64,000 nt of DNA from Chloroflexus aurantiacus J-10-fl (GTDB lineage Bacteria; Chloroflexota; Chloroflexia; Chloroflexales; Chloroflexaceae). The stretch spans positions 4,712,001 to 4,776,000 of the forward strand of contig NC_010175.1 of assembly GCF_000018865.1 (NCBI RefSeq), given 5' to 3'. A program made the translations under genes and the position numbers. The notes under the pieces were generated by a model. The model was not told where the DNA came from, did no database searches, and saw only the letters and a list, made by a program, of their open reading frames with translations. Below, piece after piece: positions 26,297-34,390 of the stretch (position 1 is its first letter; each line of letters starts with the position of its first letter).

Positions 26297-28414
26297 CTAC
26301 TCAATAAGACCTTGCACCCTCTCTTCATGGCGCGGAGGTTCCGGCAACGTCAGATAAAAGGTGGTTCCTTTGCCCAGACCTTCCGATTCCACCCATATCT
26401 TACCACCGTGTGCTTCCACAATCCTGCGCGCCAGGGCTAACCCAATGCCGGTACCATCAACCTGAGCGTTCAGGCGTTCAAAGAGACCGAACACCCGCTG
26501 GAGATAACGTGGTTCTATTCCAATTCCATTGTCACGAACACTCACTAGTACAAATCCAGGCAGATCGGCGCGACGTGCTTCGATCCAGATTTGTGGGTTC
26601 GGCTGATCACCCATAAATTTGGCTGCGTTGTCGATCAAATTCTGAAACACTTCCCGCAGACGTGTGCGGTCACCGTAAATCTCCGGCAGATTGGGCGGCA
26701 GATGGAGATAGACATTCCGTTCGGCCAAGCGACCACTCACCGCGGCTGCGGCTTCACTAATCAGTAACCCTAATCCGATCCGCGAGGGCTGATTTAACTG
26801 GCGTCCGGCTCGTGACAGGTTGAGCAAATCTTCTAGCAACTGATACATCCGATCAGCAGCGACCTTGATCCGCTGAATATCCGCCGGTATTCGTTCCAAA
26901 CGACCGGCAGCCAGGTCACGCTCAATATATCCGGCAAAGCCTTTGATCGTGATCAACGGACTCTTCAGATCATGTGACACTGTATACGTGAATTGCTCCA
27001 GTTCACTGTTTCTGGCTGTCAGCTCGCGTAACAGATGCTCACGCTCGATTTCCGCCCTCTTACGTACAGTAATGTCCATCCCCACTGCCTGATATTCAAA
27101 TGGTTCCCCATACTCATCGAAGAGCAGGCGATTGACCCAGCGCTGCCAGCCAATCGAGCCATCTGGATGAATGACCTCATGCTCGTGTTCTATCGTCGGT
27201 TGCTCACGGCTAAGCAGGGCAATATCTGCCGCTACCCGTTCACGTTGTTCAGGCGGGATCAGTTCATAGAAGTTAAAACCGATTAACTCATCCCGCGAAC
27301 GTTGAAAGGTCTGACAGTACAGATCGTTGACAAATGTCAATGTGCCATCAGCCCGAAACCGGCACACCAGCGCCGGTAAATCTTCGACCAGTGTACGGTA
27401 GTAGAGTTCGCTGCGTGCAAGTTCAATTTCAATCGCTTTCTGTGCAGTAATGTCAATCTGAAGACCATACATTCCCTGAACGGAGCCATCTGGTTGCACT
27501 AACGGCTGACCAATTCCCCGCAACCAGTGAATAGAGCCATCCGGCCAGATCACACGAAACTCGACAGCAAACTCCTGGCGACCATGGATAGCGCGGTCGA
27601 TAGCTTCCTGCAAGGCTTGCCGGTCGTCGGGATGCACCCGCTCAATCCAGGTGCGAAAGTTCAATCTATCCTGATCTGGATTCATCCCAAGCAGTGGATA
27701 ATTTTCCGGCGACCAGCGAATAGTACGGTTAACTGCATCCCATTCCCAGGCCCCGGCCCGTGCGGCCAGCAACGCCTGCCGAAGTTGTTGCTCGGCGCGC
27801 TCACGTTCAATATTCTTCGCGCGAGTCGCCTTTATTGCAGTGACCAGTTGAATATCAGCAACCGACAGAATAGTACCGGCCAGCAGAAGAATAACCAGCA
27901 TCGTTACTGCATACGCCAGTGGTGACTCTAAAAGCGGAGTTGTTGTTGGCAGACGATTGGTGATCGTCAAGAATAATATTGCACTGATAGCTGTCCCGCT
28001 TGCCAGCACAGCACTAATAATGCCTCTCCAACCAAATCCTACCCCGGCTAATAAAATGACAATCACGTAGTTCAAAAGTACAGAACTCTGTAAACCGCCG
28101 GTGAAAAATACTATGAAGGTAACAATCAGCCAGATCACACTACACACCAATCCGCTTGCGACGTAGATAGCACCACGTTGTACCAGCCACGCACCGGTGG
28201 CAAAAACGATGATCATGATCGCAGAAGCTATTAAAGGGATGGCAGGTGTACTGTAAATCCAGGGTGTGATGATACTATATATGGCTGTAATAATAGTAAA
28301 AACGGCAAAGATCGGGGATAAAAGAAAAGCCACTCGCTGTCGCTCATTGCCAGACAGCAACTCAAGATGTCGGTCAGCCGGCCAGATCGTTGATAGAAAC
28401 CGGTGCAGATTCAT
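26297..28414 (-). CDS. Membrane PAS histidine kinase
   Basis: This 705-residue kinase begins with five to six membrane helices (about 30-190). Two PAS domains follow, one around 215-330 (AWEWDAVNRTIRWSPENYPLLG) and one around 335-460 (FRADGTLTFVNDLYCQTF). The HisKA box is FTYTVSHDLKSPLITIKGF. The ATPase domain has an N-box (FQNLIDNAAKFMG), DNGIGIEPRYLQRVFGLFERL and GTGIGLALARRIVEAHGG. The transmitter resembles those of bacteriophytochromes, which pair with Rcp1-type receivers such as the next gene. No strong SD precedes the ATG. The signal is unknown; the membrane part has no recognisable ligand domain. Confidence 0.9.
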   Translation of the reverse strand: MNLHRFLSTIWPADRHLELLSGNERQRVAFLLSPIFAVFTIITAIYSIITPWIYSTPAIPLIASAIMIIVFATGAWLVQRGAIYVASGLVCSVIWLIVTFIVFFTGGLQSSVLLNYVIVILLAGVGFGWRGIISAVLASGTAISAILFLTITNRLPTTTPLLESPLAYAVTMLVILLLAGTILSVADIQLVTAIKATRAKNIERERAEQQLRQALLAARAGAWEWDAVNRTIRWSPENYPLLGMNPDQDRLNFRTWIERVHPDDRQALQEAIDRAIHGRQEFAVEFRVIWPDGSIHWLRGIGQPLVQPDGSVQGMYGLQIDITAQKAIEIELARSELYYRTLVEDLPALVCRFRADGTLTFVNDLYCQTFQRSRDELIGFNFYELIPPEQRERVAADIALLSREQPTIEHEHEVIHPDGSIGWQRWVNRLLFDEYGEPFEYQAVGMDITVRKRAEIEREHLLRELTARNSELEQFTYTVSHDLKSPLITIKGFAGYIERDLAAGRLERIPADIQRIKVAADRMYQLLEDLLNLSRAGRQLNQPSRIGLGLLISEAAAAVSGRLAERNVYLHLPPNLPEIYGDRTRLREVFQNLIDNAAKFMGDQPNPQIWIEARRADLPGFVLVSVRDNGIGIEPRYLQRVFGLFERLNAQVDGTGIGLALARRIVEAHGGKIWVESEGLGKGTTFYLTLPEPPRHEERVQGLIE

Positions 28415-28798
28415 ACATTTTGAAGTGGCCTAAAATACATGATATTCCAGATAGAAAGTATTATAACCTGTCCAGACCATCCTCAATGCAAAACCTGAAA
28501 TGATGTATATTGTACGTATCAGGGTAGCGCACAGAAGCGATGCTGAATTGCTTCGATAGTACATTGTGTACCAGCATATCCGATAGCCATTACCAGTACG
28601 TATGAGATATGACCTGACATATAGCATCCATCGCTTAACAAACACCTCAATCATGTCAGGGATGGCATAATTATCACGCTACCAGTAATGAACCTACCAG
28701 GTATGAAAGCATGACGTGTGCACCTCAGATAATTCGCTATGGAACATCGAACGTGCGTAGAGAGTGAAGAATGAACCTTACATCTGTGAAAAGTTGTA
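28415..28798. other. AT-rich intergenic region without a supported gene
   Basis: This is the upstream region of the kinase gene. It is AT-richer than its surroundings. A 74-codon frame on the minus strand (28430-28654) has no SD and an implausible composition. A promoter for the kinase is expected here, but I could not single one out. Confidence 0.4.
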
Positions 28799-29156
28799 CA
28801 ATAGGACTTATTTGATAAAAGCTGTGCTATCGTGCTTCCAGACTATCGCGCAAGTGCATGAACGCTTGCCAATTACCCCAAAGACAGCCTATCCTGCTCC
28901 TGGCCTGTTGGTAGAGAGTAGCTCTGGTTGTGCCGGCATACACTGGATTGGTTGCCTTGCCCGCCTGTCATACCCGTATCGCACCGTTTGGAGTGCGGCA
29001 GCATGGTTGCCGCAGCAGCCGTGCTCACGATCCGGCTCGTGGCACGCCGTTGACACTGACAATCACGCGGATGCCGGGTGTGCTCGTCACGATCATAGAG
29101 TTCGGTCAGGAATGAATGAGATCACTTCTAGTAGACGTTTTTGAAACAGGCTCTAG
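28799..29156 (+). mobile_element. Dispersed MITE-like element, copy C
   Basis: A full-length variant of about 358 bp. The left end is degraded (GGACTTATTTGATAAAAGC) and the right end intact (TTTTTGAAACAGGCTCTAG). It holds the core palindrome variant near 28994 and a roughly 100-bp internal segment that copy A lacks. Confidence 0.7.
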
Positions 29157-29480
29157 TAAGCATGTTGTGCGTATCGACCAGACGATCATCTGGCTGTATA
29201 CATACCAGGATTGATAAGCACCGTCCTATGCAAGCTTAAGACCCAAGATGGCGGCTCATTGATGTGTCGTCGCCGCATTAGTCATTGTGAAGTGTTGCCA
29301 TTGAGATTTTTATGAAATTCAAGCTACAATGCACCTGTCATTCTCTGTAAGTGTACAGGGAGCATTTGCACTGGATATATGAGACTCCTCACTATCTGGC
29401 GTAGGGTTTTGTTCTTGATACACGAAGCAAGTTTCAGTCCAACCAGCAATTCCCAGTTCTACATGAAATGTGAAATCGCT

Positions 29481-30623
29481 ATGCGCCATCTCTTCTATTC
29501 GACACTGCTCATTCTCAGCCTCGTCGCCTGTAGCACTCCTCTCCCACCACCAACACCATCGCCGCTGCCGGCAGTCGTGCAACCAACACCGGGTCTGCGC
29601 GTCTTACCGGCGCCACTCTACGTTCTCGACCGTGGTCAGATTGCCCGGATCGAGAGTGATGGTGCAACCCGCCGCCAGCTTACCCGTGAACGGATTGAAC
29701 AGACCGGTATTCCCCCAATTAGCGATATGGATGTGCATCCTACTGCCGGGCTGATTTATGTCGTAGGTGCAGCTACCGGAGATCGGCTGGTGCGCGCTGC
29801 CCTCGACGGTAGCAATCCACAAGTCATCTATAGCGAGACCGGACATCAGCTCAGTGCCGTGCGCTGGTCACCTGACGGCAGCACCATCTATCTTCGTTTC
29901 CAAAACAACCGCGAGCCACGCGATCTTCCTGATGGTCTCTACCGTATACCCGCTAGCGGCGGTACACTCGAATTACTACTCGCCGACGATCCGGTTGACG
30001 ATCCGCTAAATCCCAGCCGGTCAGTACGCAGTTACGCCCCATTTCTCTGGGATCCGACCGGCACCACACTCCTTATCGAATCATTTGCCACCTTCTACGA
30101 TGATTGTGAACTGGTTTTCTGGCATCCACAGGACAAAACCCTCCGCCGTCCTGTTACCCCTGAAGGCACGCACAGCTTCTGCGGCGAGGCCGTCTGGCGT
30201 GGTGACGGCAGTGCCGCGCTCTTGCTGATCGGGCCAGACACTGGCCCAGGCGTCTGGCAGGTAGATGCGCAAACCGGCCAGGCCACAGCGCTGAGCAATG
30301 ACGGCATCCTCGCTCGTGCCCCCTTTCTGATTGGCAACGACCTGCTATTTGTTGCCGTAGAGCGGGTCAACGATGGCTTCAGCTTCACCCTGACCCGCCA
30401 ATCACCCGATGGCACCCGCACCCCCCTACGGCCACCATTCCGCGAGATACCGCTTCTCATCCGCTGGGCACCTGATGGCAGCGGCATTGTTGCCGTTGTC
30501 CAAACCAACAGCGGCACCGCATTGCGCTGGTACCCCATCGGCAATCAACCAGCCGTCGCCCTGCCACAAACCGACGAAGGAGTTTCATGGCTGGTTTGGG
30601 GTGTGATACCGGAGCGGGGGTAG
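29481..30623 (+). CDS. Lipoprotein with TolB-like beta-propeller repeats
   Basis: The start MRHLFYSTLL at 29481 is chosen because it gives a clean lipoprotein signal with lipobox LSLVAC (Cys17); ATGs at 29379 and 29463 are in frame. The product is 380 residues. After a Pro-rich linker (PLPPPTPSPLP) it has several WSPDG-type blades (SAVRWSPDGSTIYLRF, LWDPTGTTLLIE, IRWAPDGSGIVAV), as in TolB/WD40-like PD40 propellers. It is probably anchored on the outer face of the membrane as a binding scaffold. There is no enzymatic motif. It is monocistronic. Confidence 0.8.
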   Translation: MRHLFYSTLLILSLVACSTPLPPPTPSPLPAVVQPTPGLRVLPAPLYVLDRGQIARIESDGATRRQLTRERIEQTGIPPISDMDVHPTAGLIYVVGAATGDRLVRAALDGSNPQVIYSETGHQLSAVRWSPDGSTIYLRFQNNREPRDLPDGLYRIPASGGTLELLLADDPVDDPLNPSRSVRSYAPFLWDPTGTTLLIESFATFYDDCELVFWHPQDKTLRRPVTPEGTHSFCGEAVWRGDGSAALLLIGPDTGPGVWQVDAQTGQATALSNDGILARAPFLIGNDLLFVAVERVNDGFSFTLTRQSPDGTRTPLRPPFREIPLLIRWAPDGSGIVAVVQTNSGTALRWYPIGNQPAVALPQTDEGVSWLVWGVIPERG

Positions 30624-30765
30624 GGTGTAGGGGATGTGGTAACTCGCCACATGATCTATCAGCCAATGCCTAACAATGGTACAGAGGAGCAGAGCAGGTA
30701 CGTTTACCTGCACGTATGCAATCCCGGTTTTGCTTAGTAGAAAGCCTAACGAACCGGGTAGCACA

Positions 30766-32247
30766 TTAAACGCTCACCTCCCTCACCCACCCCACCAGCC
30801 AGTCGCGCAACGCTGTCAGCGGTTCACCCGGCAACAGGGGTAAGAGCGTCACGCCACTGGGGTAGGTAACCGGTGTACCGGTAGCTGGGAAGAGCAAGGC
30901 GATGGCTGTCACCACCCGCCGCCCGTGGCTATCGCCGATACCGGCCAGGTAGCTGTAGCCCTCATCGAGTGCGCTTGCCGGTAATTCGTCGGAGTTGCTA
31001 CGGTATTTGGCATCGAGCAAGATCAGCGAGGGTTGACCATACACTGGTGTTATCTCCAGCGCCAGATCGGGAACGCGCACCCGATGGTCGAGTGAGCAAA
31101 AAGGCCGGCTGTCGGGTGCGTACCGTGGCTGGTAGCGAAGTTGCACGGTTGTACCGGAAGAGTTGGTGAACGACAGCAGTGGGCGCTGGGTTGGCAGACG
31201 AAGATAGTGATCGTCCTCGCACAACGATTGTGCGTTGAGTTGCCAGGTTGGGTGTTGTGCCAGGCACAGCGCAACCTGGACAGCACACCATACTTCGTAC
31301 AACCTGGCGACATCACGCACCGGGATGGTTAGCAGGTCGGGTTCCCATCCGACACCCAGACGGCGGCGCAAGAGTCGCCGGTAAGCCAGGATGATCCGCT
31401 CTTCGCGAGTACGTGGCGTCCAGGATGCCAGTACTGGCGGAGAGGATTGTGGAACAGGGATGTCAGCACGCAAGGCGCGCAAGCGTCCACTGATAGCCAC
31501 GAGGCGGGTGCGGGTGTCAGATGGCAGGTCGGCGAATAAGAGCCATTGCACAGTGACGATCAGCCGATCCAGCACGGCAACCGCTACGTGAAGACCTCGT
31601 TCAGCAGGATCAGATCGCGGACGGAGGGGGCGAATTCGATTTGGCCAGTTGGTCTTTGGGATGGGATGGGCATCGGCAGGAATCCACCAGCGGGCCGGAT
31701 CGGGTCGCTCACGCCAGGCTCCCAGCTCCTGCGGTCGATCTGGTTGGAGACGGTGCTTCGGCGGACGGCGCAGATATTGTTCGAGCACGGTGATAAAACG
31801 TTGCGTCGCTGATCCGGTTAAGAGTGCCAGTAGTGCCGCCGGGTCTGAATGACCGGGGCCAATTATGCCAGCCGTCTGCCTTCCGCCACGCAGCGCATGC
31901 ACAAGTGCCGGAGCTATGCGGGTTAGATCGCTGAGCAACATGGCATATCGGCGAGCATCGAGGAGCGACGGGGCCACCCGGATAAGGTCACGCCATTCAC
32001 TGTGCGTCGTCGCTGAGGTGATAGTGAGATGAGCTTCATACTCGCCGGCACCTGCCGGTACCTGCCAGTGCCAGCGCCAGACAGTTTCTCCTGGTCGCAG
32101 AAATGGCTCCAGAACGGTACCGTCAATTGTTAGTTGTGCTGTCGCATTGACCGGTACAGAACACGACCATTCTACTATCTGGTGTTCGATGATAATGGCG
32201 GCAGACGGTGGCACACCGTCGATTAGCAGTAGTGGTATATCTACCAC
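30766..32247 (-). CDS. DUF2357-like protein with PD-(D/E)XK nuclease domain (McrC-like)
   Basis: A GTG start at 32247 after GGAGGCG gives 493 residues. The N-terminal 120 residues look like a beta-sandwich. The middle is helical. The C-terminus has the restriction-like core RVPDLALEI, then LILLDAKYR, with an upstream helix VRDVARLYEVWCAV that matches the family's LYExW motif. This arrangement is typical of DUF2357/DUF524 nucleases related to McrC. These usually sit beside an McrB-like AAA+ GTPase, and none is present here. Its GTG overlaps the corA stop by seven bases, so it is translationally coupled to a magnesium transporter. A defence or repair role is inferred from fold only. Confidence 0.75.
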   Translation of the reverse strand: MVDIPLLLIDGVPPSAAIIIEHQIVEWSCSVPVNATAQLTIDGTVLEPFLRPGETVWRWHWQVPAGAGEYEAHLTITSATTHSEWRDLIRVAPSLLDARRYAMLLSDLTRIAPALVHALRGGRQTAGIIGPGHSDPAALLALLTGSATQRFITVLEQYLRRPPKHRLQPDRPQELGAWRERPDPARWWIPADAHPIPKTNWPNRIRPLRPRSDPAERGLHVAVAVLDRLIVTVQWLLFADLPSDTRTRLVAISGRLRALRADIPVPQSSPPVLASWTPRTREERIILAYRRLLRRRLGVGWEPDLLTIPVRDVARLYEVWCAVQVALCLAQHPTWQLNAQSLCEDDHYLRLPTQRPLLSFTNSSGTTVQLRYQPRYAPDSRPFCSLDHRVRVPDLALEITPVYGQPSLILLDAKYRSNSDELPASALDEGYSYLAGIGDSHGRRVVTAIALLFPATGTPVTYPSGVTLLPLLPGEPLTALRDWLVGWVREVSV

Positions 32248-33206
32248 CAGCGCCTCCGTTTAAAGTAAATTGCCAGTCCAACGGCAATAGTTAGCATCAA
32301 ACCAAGTGCAAACGGATACCCCCACGGCTGTTCGAGTTCGGGCATGAGCGCAAAGTTCATCCCGTAGATACCGGCAACCAGTGAACAGGACATCAAAATA
32401 ATCGACCAGAGGGTTAAGACCTTTACCAACTGATTGAGTTGATTGCCTTGCAGTGAAAGATAGCTATCCAGCGCACTTGAGAGCAGGTCGCGGTAGAGAT
32501 CAATCGACTCGGTGATCCGCACCAGATGATCGTAGACATCGCGAACGTAGGTTAACTCACGGGGGTGGAAGATACGCACTTCCTGGCGCAATAGGACATT
32601 CAGAATGTCACGCTCAGGTGCGACAATGCGCCGTAGCAACAGAAGGTCTTTCTTCAGGGTGAAGATGTCACTGGCTACTTCGTGGCGACCGCGTTGAAAA
32701 ATCTCGTCTTCGATGTCATCAATCTGTTCACCGAGGGCATCCAGCGCGACGAAGTAATCGTCAACAATCGCATCAATCAGCGCGTAGAGGATACTGCTCA
32801 CCTGATAGCCCGGCATATAGCCATTACTCTGCCAGCGCGCCAGCGTCTCTTGCACATGGCGCACCGGGCCGCTGCGGATACTGACCAGATAATTTGCCCC
32901 GACAAAGAGCGCCACCGGCAGAAACTGTAATGTTCGCTGCTTCGCATCGTATTCAACGCTGTAGAAGATGATCAGGTAGTAACCGGGGTAGGTTTCAATC
33001 TTCGGTCGTTCGTGCATCTGTAGCGCATCTTCAATCGCGAGCGGATGAAAACCGAACTCTTCGCGCAACAGGGCAATCTCTGCGTCTGTCGGTTGTTCAA
33101 GATCGAGCCAGATCATGGTGCGTGGTTGGAGAAGGAGTTCGCTGATCTGATCGAAATCGGTGAGCTGTTGCACCTGTTGACGTTGAAAGGTGTGCAGTGT
33201 TACCAT
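32241..33206 (-). CDS. corA: CorA-family Mg2+/divalent cation transporter
   Basis: This 321-residue protein has the CorA layout: a soluble N-terminal funnel of about 250 residues, including the long helix region with DALGEQIDDIEDEIFQRG. Two C-terminal helices follow. The selectivity signature GIYGMNF lies at the end of the first, followed by the acidic loop MPELEQPWGYP. The C-terminus is basic (KRRRWW). It forms a homopentameric channel for Mg2+ (possibly Co2+/Ni2+). AGGAAAG precedes the start at a slightly long spacing. The downstream DUF2357 gene overlaps it. Confidence 0.93.
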   Translation of the reverse strand: MVTLHTFQRQQVQQLTDFDQISELLLQPRTMIWLDLEQPTDAEIALLREEFGFHPLAIEDALQMHERPKIETYPGYYLIIFYSVEYDAKQRTLQFLPVALFVGANYLVSIRSGPVRHVQETLARWQSNGYMPGYQVSSILYALIDAIVDDYFVALDALGEQIDDIEDEIFQRGRHEVASDIFTLKKDLLLLRRIVAPERDILNVLLRQEVRIFHPRELTYVRDVYDHLVRITESIDLYRDLLSSALDSYLSLQGNQLNQLVKVLTLWSIILMSCSLVAGIYGMNFALMPELEQPWGYPFALGLMLTIAVGLAIYFKRRRWW

Positions 33207-33424
33207 CGATTTGTGGTCTTTCCTAGATAAAGAGATTTTCGCATCCCCGAAAAATGCACAGTGAACAGCGAGATGAACGTTTGTATTTGCGAGAATGATC
33301 GCTTGATAAGTATAATATCAAATCTTGACTGATACAATGCATCACTGCCTGTCACCGAATATGTGGTGAATCGTGATCATTCGTCTTCTCCGCAACGATC
33401 CGTGGGTGTCGCCTGCATGATACA

Positions 33425-33450
33425 GATGGGCGGGTTGTGAACCCGCCCCC
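33425..33450. repeat. REP-like palindrome
   Basis: GGGCGGGTT followed by GTG and AACCCGCCC forms a 9-bp perfect stem. It is one of the same family as those at 15551 and 34104. Confidence 0.65.
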
Positions 33451-33514
33451 ACGGACCTGTGCATTACCCATACCTGGTGTCAACCACGTGCGTATCGGCG
33501 GGTATGATCGCCAT

Positions 33515-33712
33515 GGGTGCTGTTGTGGGCGACTGGCCCGGTGACAGTGCGCCGACCCAGCCGTGCCGGCATGTGCTGGATGGGTTGCCGTACCCGCCTA
33601 TCATGCACGTGTCGCACAGTGTGGAATGCGGCAGCCACACTGCCGCAGCAGCCGCGCTCACCATCCGGCGCGTGGCGGAGCGGTGCCCCGGATGGTCATA
33701 GCACGAACAAAT
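33515..33712 (+). mobile_element. Dispersed MITE-like element, copy D1 (partial)
   Basis: Core-only copy with the GCGGCAGC...CTGCCGC palindrome near 33629 and the following GCCGCGCTCAC segment. Neither terminal repeat is recognisable. Confidence 0.55.
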
Positions 33713-33734
33713 AGCTATATCTCGTTCCCATCCC

Positions 33735-33943
33735 GCACACCGGCAGGGATACCGCTTCCAGCCCGGATTGCCCTCGTATGGCGTGCGGCAGCCATGCTGC
33801 CGCGCCGGCCGCGCTCACCGTCCGGCGCGTGGCATACCGTTACCCATCCTGGTCACGGGGGTGCTGAATGTGCTCATCCCGATCATCGAGTCGGTCCGGC
33901 ATGCATGCGATACCTGCGCGTAGATGTTTAGTTGTACCAGGTT
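33735..33943 (+). mobile_element. Dispersed MITE-like element, copy D2 (partial)
   Basis: Second core in tandem with D1, with a perfect GCGGCAGC-CAT-GCTGCCGC palindrome near 33785. It retains CGCGTAGATGTTTAG near the right end but not the inverted repeat. A further core fragment lies near 34201-34215. No gene is present in 33207-34390. Confidence 0.6.
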
Positions 33944-34103
33944 CGTGCCTGCACACCATCGGCCACGGTCAGCACCTGACAGCAGTGGAGAGGAATGCCT
34001 CCACGCAGGCTGGAAGCCTGCGCCACGGGGAGCGCTTGCAGTCCAGCTTAATGCAGCGTGACATGTGGGTAATGCATAGCCTACGGACGGGCTGGTGGGT
34101 TTT

Positions 34104-34132
34104 GTAGGGGCAGGTTTTGAACCTGCCCCTAC
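34104..34132. repeat. Perfect REP-like palindrome, 13-bp arms
   Basis: GTAGGGGCAGGTT, a TTG loop, then the exact complement AACCTGCCCCTAC. This is the most perfect of the REP-type hairpins in the window. Confidence 0.75.
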
Positions 34133-34332
34133 GGTTTGTCGTGAATGGCCTCATAGGTGTTCATCAGTCCAGTGAGGGGGTTGCCTCTATCGCACGGCTG
34201 CTGCGGCAGCCACGCTGCTGTATTACCTCGCGACCCGAATAATCCTGCCTGTCAACGGTATTCGCGCTGAAACGTGAGACCACTGCGTGCGGAGTAGAAA
34301 CACGATTCTGCGCAGCATACTCATCTCCAATA

Positions 34333-34362
34333 CGCCAGGGCACCCTTTCGGAGGCCCTGGCG
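34333..34362 (-). terminator. Hairpin after the secreted glycosidase gene
   Basis: A 9-bp perfect stem (CGCCAGGGC / GCCCTGGCG) starts 29 bases after the stop at 34391. The sequence beyond it on the minus strand is not clearly T-rich, so it may act as a factor-assisted terminator. Confidence 0.5.
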
Positions 34363-34390
34363 CAGATACCCTCTCAACGAGGTCTCATGC

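Noticed and set aside
28430-28654. 74-codon minus-strand open frame
   Set aside because: No SD, no recognisable domain, AT-rich intergenic DNA next to a repeat element.
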